Source of the DNA: Ceratotherium simum simum
Lineage: Eukaryota; Chordata; Mammalia; Perissodactyla; Rhinocerotidae
DNA length: 64,000 nucleotides
Direction: 5' to 3'
Assembly (NCBI RefSeq): GCF_000283155.1
Contig: NW_004454160.1
Location: 2,876,937 to 2,940,936 of the forward strand
Shown in pieces: positions 59,254 through 64,000 of this stretch. The notes below the pieces were generated by a model. The model was not told where the DNA came from. It ran no database searches and saw nothing but the letters and a program-made list of their open reading frames with translations. Both the position numbers and the translations under genes were made by a program. The stretch's first letter is position 1; each line of letters starts with the position of its first letter.

Positions 59254-59524
59254 GGGCTGGCCCAGTGGCATAGTGGTTAAGTTCAGCACATTCCACTTAG
59301 GCGGCCTGGGTTCACGGGTTTGCATCCCAGGCACAGACCTACACCACTCATCAAGCCATGCTGTGGCAGCAACCAACATACAAAATAGAGGAAGACTGGC
59401 ACAGGTGTTAGCTTAGGGCCAATCTTCCTCAAGCAAAACGAGGAAGATTGGCAACAGATGTTAGCTCAGGGCCAATCTTCCTCACCAATAAGTAAGTAAG
59501 TAAGTAAGTAAATAAATAAATAAA
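59254..59524 (+). repeat. ERE SINE with duplicated hairpin tail and TAAG/TAAA end
   Basis: 'gggctggcccagtggcatag', 'gcggcctgggttcacgggtt', then the tail unit twice with a 52-base period: arms 59388-59399/59419-59430 and 59440-59451/59472-59483. The 3' end is about five TAAG units followed by TAAA units in place of plain A. Confidence 0.94.
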
Positions 59525-60191
59525 ATGGAAATAATTGGAATATTTCCATTTCTGGTGGGAAAAACAGAATAAAAGGAAAGAGAGTAAAGATAAGGAGGAG
59601 AGGAAATAGGGACAGAAGTCTGTAGGTCGATCTAGGGTAGAATGATTAACCTCAAGCATGAGGTGGACATTGCTTCCATCATGTTGGGGAGGAGGCAAAT
59701 CTGGATGCAGTTGGTTAAATCTGTACCTTTTGTGGCAGAACATTGACTGAGTTCTTACTTGGTTACTTCTGTTTTCTTTGCGACATGACAGGTGAAGTCA
59801 TCTGGTGAGAGAGTAAGAAAAACGAAGTGTGGTCTGGGATCTGAAGAGTTAAGAAAAGATGTGGAATAGCTCTTGTGAATAGGCACAAAAGATGGGTAGG
59901 AAAATTTAAAAATCAAGATTCCCAGCAACAATCCTGACCTGACCCTGGAGGCCAGGGTCTTAGCAAATTTTAGTCCACATTATGATGTTAAACATGTTCA
60001 CTTTTAAGGCTGCCCAGCCCTATTATGCGGTCCCAAAATCTGACTGATTTGCTTCTGCTTCTGAGACACTGTCCTCCTGTTTCCTCAAGTTCTTGTTACT
60101 GGCCTCTTGATTTGCTCTCAAAACTGAGTTCTTCTGTTTACTGAATTCTTGTTCCCAAATCCCTGAACTAATGACCCATCTGATACCCTTT
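59525..60191. other. Unassigned sequence; small inverted repeat
   Basis: 'aatggaaat' and 'atttccatt' near 59525-59551 form a 9-base-arm inverted repeat. Otherwise unassigned. Confidence 0.4.
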
Positions 60192-60690
60192 TATATCAGT
60201 TATTTTTGGTACATAACAAAACAAGTAACTCCCAAACTTAGTGGCTTAATTACCATTAATTTAGTTTATAATTCTGTGTGTTGGCAATATGGACTTGGCT
60301 TGGCTGGGTGGTTTTTTCGCTGGTCGCTCATATGCTACCGGAACCTGCTGGCTAGCTAGATGATTCTGCTACTGATGGTTGGCATGATGGTTAGCAGATG
60401 TCTGTTGGCTTGAGTGATAAGGATAACAGGGACATACATCTCTCATCATTAAATAGGCTAGCCTGGGAATCTTTACGTGGTGGCGATGGCCAGAGTTCCA
60501 AGAACAACAAGAGAGAAGACAAACCCCAAAGAGCAAGTTATTTTCAAGCATCTGCTTACAACATGTTGGACAAAATAAGTCAAATGGTCAAATGGGTGGA
60601 GAATCGATGAATGGGGAATAGATTCTACCTCTTGATGGGATGAGCTACAAAGTTTACATTGCAAAGGGGCCATTTTTGTAGTCAACTACA
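60192..60690 (-). repeat. MaLR-like solitary LTR
   Basis: Minus-strand marks: 'atatcagttatttttggtac', 'aacaaaacaagtaactccca', 'aacttagtggctta', 'attctgtgtgttggcaatat', 'ttggctgggtggttttttcg', later 'tctacctcttgatgggatga', 'gctacaaagtttacattgca', 'ggccatttttgtagtcaact', end 'caactaca'. Confidence 0.78.
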
Positions 60691-61398
60691 TTGCACTTTC
60701 TGCCAACATTTGGGTATGAATTTCTCTTACAAGTCAGCCCCACATCAAGTGTTGGTCTCTGTGGCATGGGGCACAATTACTTATCCATTCACAGATCTCC
60801 AAGTTGCTACCTGTCTGGGCTCTTAAGTATTACACACATTGGATTATGCATTCCTATGTTTACCTACCTGATACCTGATAGTATATCCTTTCACTTTATC
60901 TTAAATAGCCCTCCACTGCATCCCCATGGCTACTGGGTACTTCACTGTGACAGAAACTATGTGGTGGGTCTCCTGCCTTATCTCTCAGATCACCTGTTTT
61001 TAGCAATGGCACCTGGGGAAGTATCCTACGTTTCCTACCCTCTCTCTATGCTGTCTGTACTCCATTCTGCCCTCAATCTATCTTGCCACCCCCTGTCAAT
61101 ACATATTCTTACCCCATTTTCCCCTCGTTTACTTTCTGGTCTCAGAATCTGCTCCACTGTGTGCTTCACTCAGGTTTGGATAGCCAGTATGCCTCACCAC
61201 TCATCCTAAAATGATATAGAATATTAAGTTGTACAAAAAATGGAGCAAACTCAGTCAAGCCTTGCTTACATTTTCATAACAACTGAACTAGCAGCAGAAT
61301 AGGAAATTGTAATGCAGTACATTACATTGTCAGTCTGCAGTTTGCTTTTAATACAAGTAAAATTGATCTATTATGCCTCCACATCTTTTGATCTTGAG

Positions 61399-61400
<2 letters not shown>
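60691..61400. other. Unique sequence with a long chance open frame
   Basis: A 172-aa plus-strand frame (60691-61209) starts at the LTR edge. Its composition is rich in Ser, Leu, His and Pro with no recognisable domain, so I treat it as unproven. Confidence 0.35.
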
Positions 61401-61436
<36 letters not shown>

Positions 61437-61447
61437 ATGTGTGTTTG
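61401..61447 (+). repeat. TG dinucleotide microsatellite
   Basis: About 17 uninterrupted TG units, then 'catgtgtgtttg'. Confidence 0.97.
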
Positions 61448-62299
61448 TAAAGATGGGAGGGGGCATAACAAATGAACCAAGAAAGTGAAAGAAAAAACAT
61501 GAAAGGGAATTCAAAGGAGAAAGTGTCTGAAGACAGATGTTTCATACCAGAGGCCTGTAAATTTGTGAGCATGTGTGTAAAGTTGTCCATTATAAGCTTA
61601 GGTTTTATCAGTCACTCAACATGTGTTTATTGGGTGTCTGCTATGAGACCCATATCATTCTAGAGGTTATGAAGTTGACCCCAGGGGTGAGCATTGAGCT
61701 TCATATAATTCTATCACTGGCCTGGTTCAGCCTTTTTGGAGTAAGATTCTGGCATAAGAAAAGGTGAAGGAGAGGAGCCAGGAGGCTCCCACATGCAACC
61801 TCAGCTGATTGAAACCATACCATCTCCCATGAAACACTCATTCTGACTTTACTGTCTGGAGACAAAACCTCATTCTTCTCCCTCCTCTCCATGTGGAGAT
61901 GTTTTATAGATAACGCTGCTTCTACTGGAGACACCTTCTCTGTAAGACAGAGCCTCCGCCCTGTTCCTGCCAAGCACCAGGTATCTTGCTGATTAAAATA
62001 GAAGGGCCAGGAAAGAAGGCTTGATTGGAAGCTACTGGAAATTAGTTCCACTTAAGAAAGTAAGGGGGCAGAAGTGTTAGGTGACAACCAGATCTTGTTT
62101 CTGGTTCTATTTCAGAGCCTAAGACTCTAAACTTCGAAACAAGATTGAGTGACGTGCCTCCCATCAGGAAGGCAAGGGCAGAGGTGAGATAGCGAGTCTG
62201 ATTCCTTCTTCCCACTGGAGAACTGGCACTTTCCATGGAAACAGAAGGAAGGAGAAGTTATTTTGCTTTCAGATTCCAAGATTCTCACTCTCACCTAAG
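61448..62299. other. Mostly unique sequence
   Basis: Weak MIR/L2-type text near 61615-61680 ('caacatgtgtttattgggtg'). Nothing else recognised. Confidence 0.4.
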
Positions 62300-62308
62300 C
62301 TGTTTATC

Positions 62309-62326
62309 ATTATTATTATTATTAAA
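62309..62326 (+). repeat. ATT trinucleotide run
   Basis: Five to six ATT units ahead of a MIR. Confidence 0.8.
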
Positions 62327-62369
62327 ATGAATAACATTTGATATCTCCTAGATGGGAAACACATATCAG

Positions 62370-62520
62370 GCAACTGACAGATATCATCTTATTTAATGCT
62401 CACAGCAAGTCAGTCTGACGGCTACTACTATTCCTATTTTGCAGATGAATACACTGAGGTTACCAAGTTCTATTCAACGCCAAAGCCCATGGGCTATATT
62501 ATAAGGCAATCATCATAGAA
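62370..62520 (-). repeat. MIR SINE
   Basis: 'tatcatcttatttaatgctc', 'actactattcctattttgca', 'gatgaatacactgaggttac', 'caacgccaaagccc'. Confidence 0.75.
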
Positions 62521-62659
62521 TTAAAAACTAGTACATATTTGAAGGACACTTGTAAGTTAACTAGTTCAGCTTCCCATATAATCCAGAACCTCTTTCTGCA
62601 ACAGCCCCGGTAAATGTCTCTTCAGCTTTTGTTTGAGTGTACCTCAGGGCAGGGGCTGG

Positions 62660-62856
62660 TGAACTGGGAAAGCCCTGAATCTAAAGTCAGAGGCTTGGAT
62701 TCAAATTCTAGCTCTCCTGTGTACTAATTAAATGCATACCTACCTCAGCCAGGTTATTCAACATCTTCAAGCATCAGTTTCTTCATCTATAAACAGGAGA
62801 GAATATCCAAACCCAAAGTTACAGTGATGGGGAAATGAGATGATACACTTGAATTC
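62660..62856 (+). repeat. MIR SINE
   Basis: 'aaagtcagaggcttggattc', 'aaattctagctctcctgtgt', 'ccaggttattcaacatcttc', 'catcagtttcttcatctata', 'gatggggaaatgagatgata'. Confidence 0.82.
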
Positions 62857-62857
62857 A

Positions 62858-63005
62858 ATCATTCAACAAATTTCATTTGTTGCTTTTTCTATGCCAATCA
62901 CTCTGCTGCACACAGTGGATATATTAGTGAACAAAACAGACATGGTCCTTGCCCCCTTGAAGCTTGCAGGTTAGTAGGAGAGACAGACGATGAGGGTTGG
63001 GACAA
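62858..63005 (-). repeat. L2 LINE 3' terminus
   Basis: 'attcaacaaatttcatttgt', 'gtgaacaaaacagacatggt', 'ccttgcccccttgaagcttg', 'aggagagacagac'. Minus strand, ending at the L2 GAATGA-type tail on the left. Confidence 0.8.
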
Positions 63006-63259
63006 GGGTGAGGGGGCAAGGCACTTGCCTCTGGTGCAAGTTTTAAGGGGATGCCAAAAAACTCAGTAACCAAGATCAATAATACTTTAATGCAATATTT
63101 TAAAAAATGAATACAAAAATTCCAGGTAGAAAAAAAATCAAAATATTAAATAATGTCAAGATCAATATTACTGATTTTTCCTTTTGCCCCAGGCTCTGGT
63201 ATGACTCAGCATGGTGCTTCAGATAACAAACAAGCAAACACACACAAAAACAAAAACAA
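63006..63259. other. Unassigned AT-rich insert within L2
   Basis: Text between two L2 pieces with A-rich patches at 63097-63140 and 63240-63262. Possibly a small insertion, class unknown. Confidence 0.35.
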
Positions 63260-63620
63260 AAAAATGTATATGTAAGAATTTTAGCTGAGGGGATGAGCCC
63301 AGGTAGAGGGAACAGTATTTGCAAAGGCCCTGAGGTGGGAAAGTGCTTAGAATAGTCCAGAGCCTGCAAGAAGGTGGGTGTTGTTGGACTATGATGGCCA
63401 ATGGTCAGGGCCAATTACACAGGGCTGGGTGGCCCCAGAAAAGGACTCAGGGTTGTATTCTAAGTGCAGTGGGAAACCATAGAAAGGTTTTAAGTAGGGA
63501 AGTGCCTTACGTTTGTTTTTAAAAATATTATTCTGACTGACGAGTAAAGAAGAGATAGGTGAGGGAGGAGTAGAAGCACTGAGACCAGCTAAGAAGCTAC
63601 TGCACCTGTCTTGGCCAATA
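63260..63620 (-). repeat. L2 LINE
   Basis: 'gtagagggaacagtatttgc', 'aaaggccctgaggtgggaaa', 'gtattctaagtgcagtggga', 'aaccatagaaaggttttaag', 'gaggagtagaagcactgaga'. Continuation of the 62858 copy. Confidence 0.85.
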
Positions 63621-63659
63621 CTAACGTGGTTATTTGTGGATCATGCTAAGTACTACGAA

Positions 63660-63860
63660 TACATCGTGGGCTTTGTCACTCTCTAACTGTGTGGCCTTCA
63701 GCAAGTTATTTTGCCTCTCTGAGCTTTGGTGTCCTCATCTGTAAATTGGAGAAAATAATGGTAACTACTGCATAGGGTTGTTGTGAGGATTAATTTAGAT
63801 AACGCATGTAAAAGGCTTGGAATAGTATGTGGCAAATAGTAAGTAATGAAAAAAATATTT
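63660..63860 (+). repeat. MIR SINE
   Basis: 'ctctctaactgtgtggcctt', 'cagcaagttattttgcctct', 'ctgagctttggtgtcctcat', 'ctgtaaattggagaaaataa', 'gggttgttgtgaggattaat'. Confidence 0.93.
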
Positions 63861-63879
63861 GTTTGGAAACCGTTTCATA

Positions 63880-63960
63880 TTTATTTTTATATTCCTGTCA
63901 GTGCCTAATGCAGCATCTGTCTTCTAGTAGGTGTTCAATAAAGATATGGTGAATAAAATG
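63880..63960 (+). repeat. L2-like 3' terminus
   Basis: 'ctgtcagtgcctaatgcagc', 'tctagtaggtgttcaataaa'. L2 or L3 end. Confidence 0.65.
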
Positions 63961-64000
63961 TTGTTACTGATGTGCCACCAATACCTTATGTATGTAGAGT

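Noticed and set aside
60691..61209. 172-aa plus-strand open frame, the longest in the window
   Set aside because: It starts at an LTR edge, has low-complexity Ser/Leu/His/Pro composition and no recognisable domain. At this window size one frame of that length is expected by chance.
1..64000. CRISPR array, operon or prokaryotic system
   Set aside because: No regularly spaced repeats, no tightly packed long frames, and mammalian SINE/LINE content throughout.

Overview
The window is vertebrate nuclear DNA, almost certainly from an odd-toed ungulate (horse, rhinoceros or tapir lineage). The main clue is seven copies of a tRNA-derived SINE that matches the equine repetitive element (ERE) family: a head reading GGGCTGGCC..GTGGTTAAG, a B box like GGTTCGGATCC, and a tail built on an inverted repeat of GAGGAAGATTGG and CCAATCTTCCTC. 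MIR, L2, L1, MaLR-type LTRs, Tigger and hAT elements fit an ordinary placental mammal. I found no protein-coding exon I can defend, no functional tRNA or rRNA gene and no CRISPR array. The stretch is intergenic or deep intronic. All family names are from memory, without a database search, and most edges are good to about 10-30 bases.

Layout. 0-10 kb is a patchwork of L1, L2, MIR, MaLR-type LTRs and one ERE, including an L1 whose 5' part is inverted (2258-3730) and an L2 split by an LTR (5700-6842). 10-29 kb is repeat-poor, with scattered MIR and L2, a hAT element with its 8-bp target duplication (13369-13591), and a decayed retroviral envelope relic on the minus strand (about 12290-12950). 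29.6-38.5 kb is two long minus-strand L1 copies carrying nested insertions: a Tigger that itself contains a non-ERE SINE, and three EREs, one broken by a 100-N assembly gap (34532-34631). 38.5-49.3 kb is the longest relatively unique part, with a palindromic hAT element (43140-43310), a possible conserved block (44090-44620) and a solitary LTR with a 4-bp target duplication (45032-45570). 49.3-58.4 kb is again minus-strand L1, interrupted by younger L1s, one of which shows a second 5' inversion (53151-56168). 58.4-64 kb returns to mixed unique sequence, MIR, L2, one ERE, one LTR and a TG microsatellite.

The window reads as an insertion history rather than a gene system. Nesting gives relative ages: ERE and the younger L1s are late; Tigger, MaLR-type LTRs and old L1M copies are intermediate; L2 and MIR are oldest. 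The best leads are the envelope relic, the two twin-primed L1s, the SINE-in-Tigger-in-L1 stack and the gap-bearing ERE.
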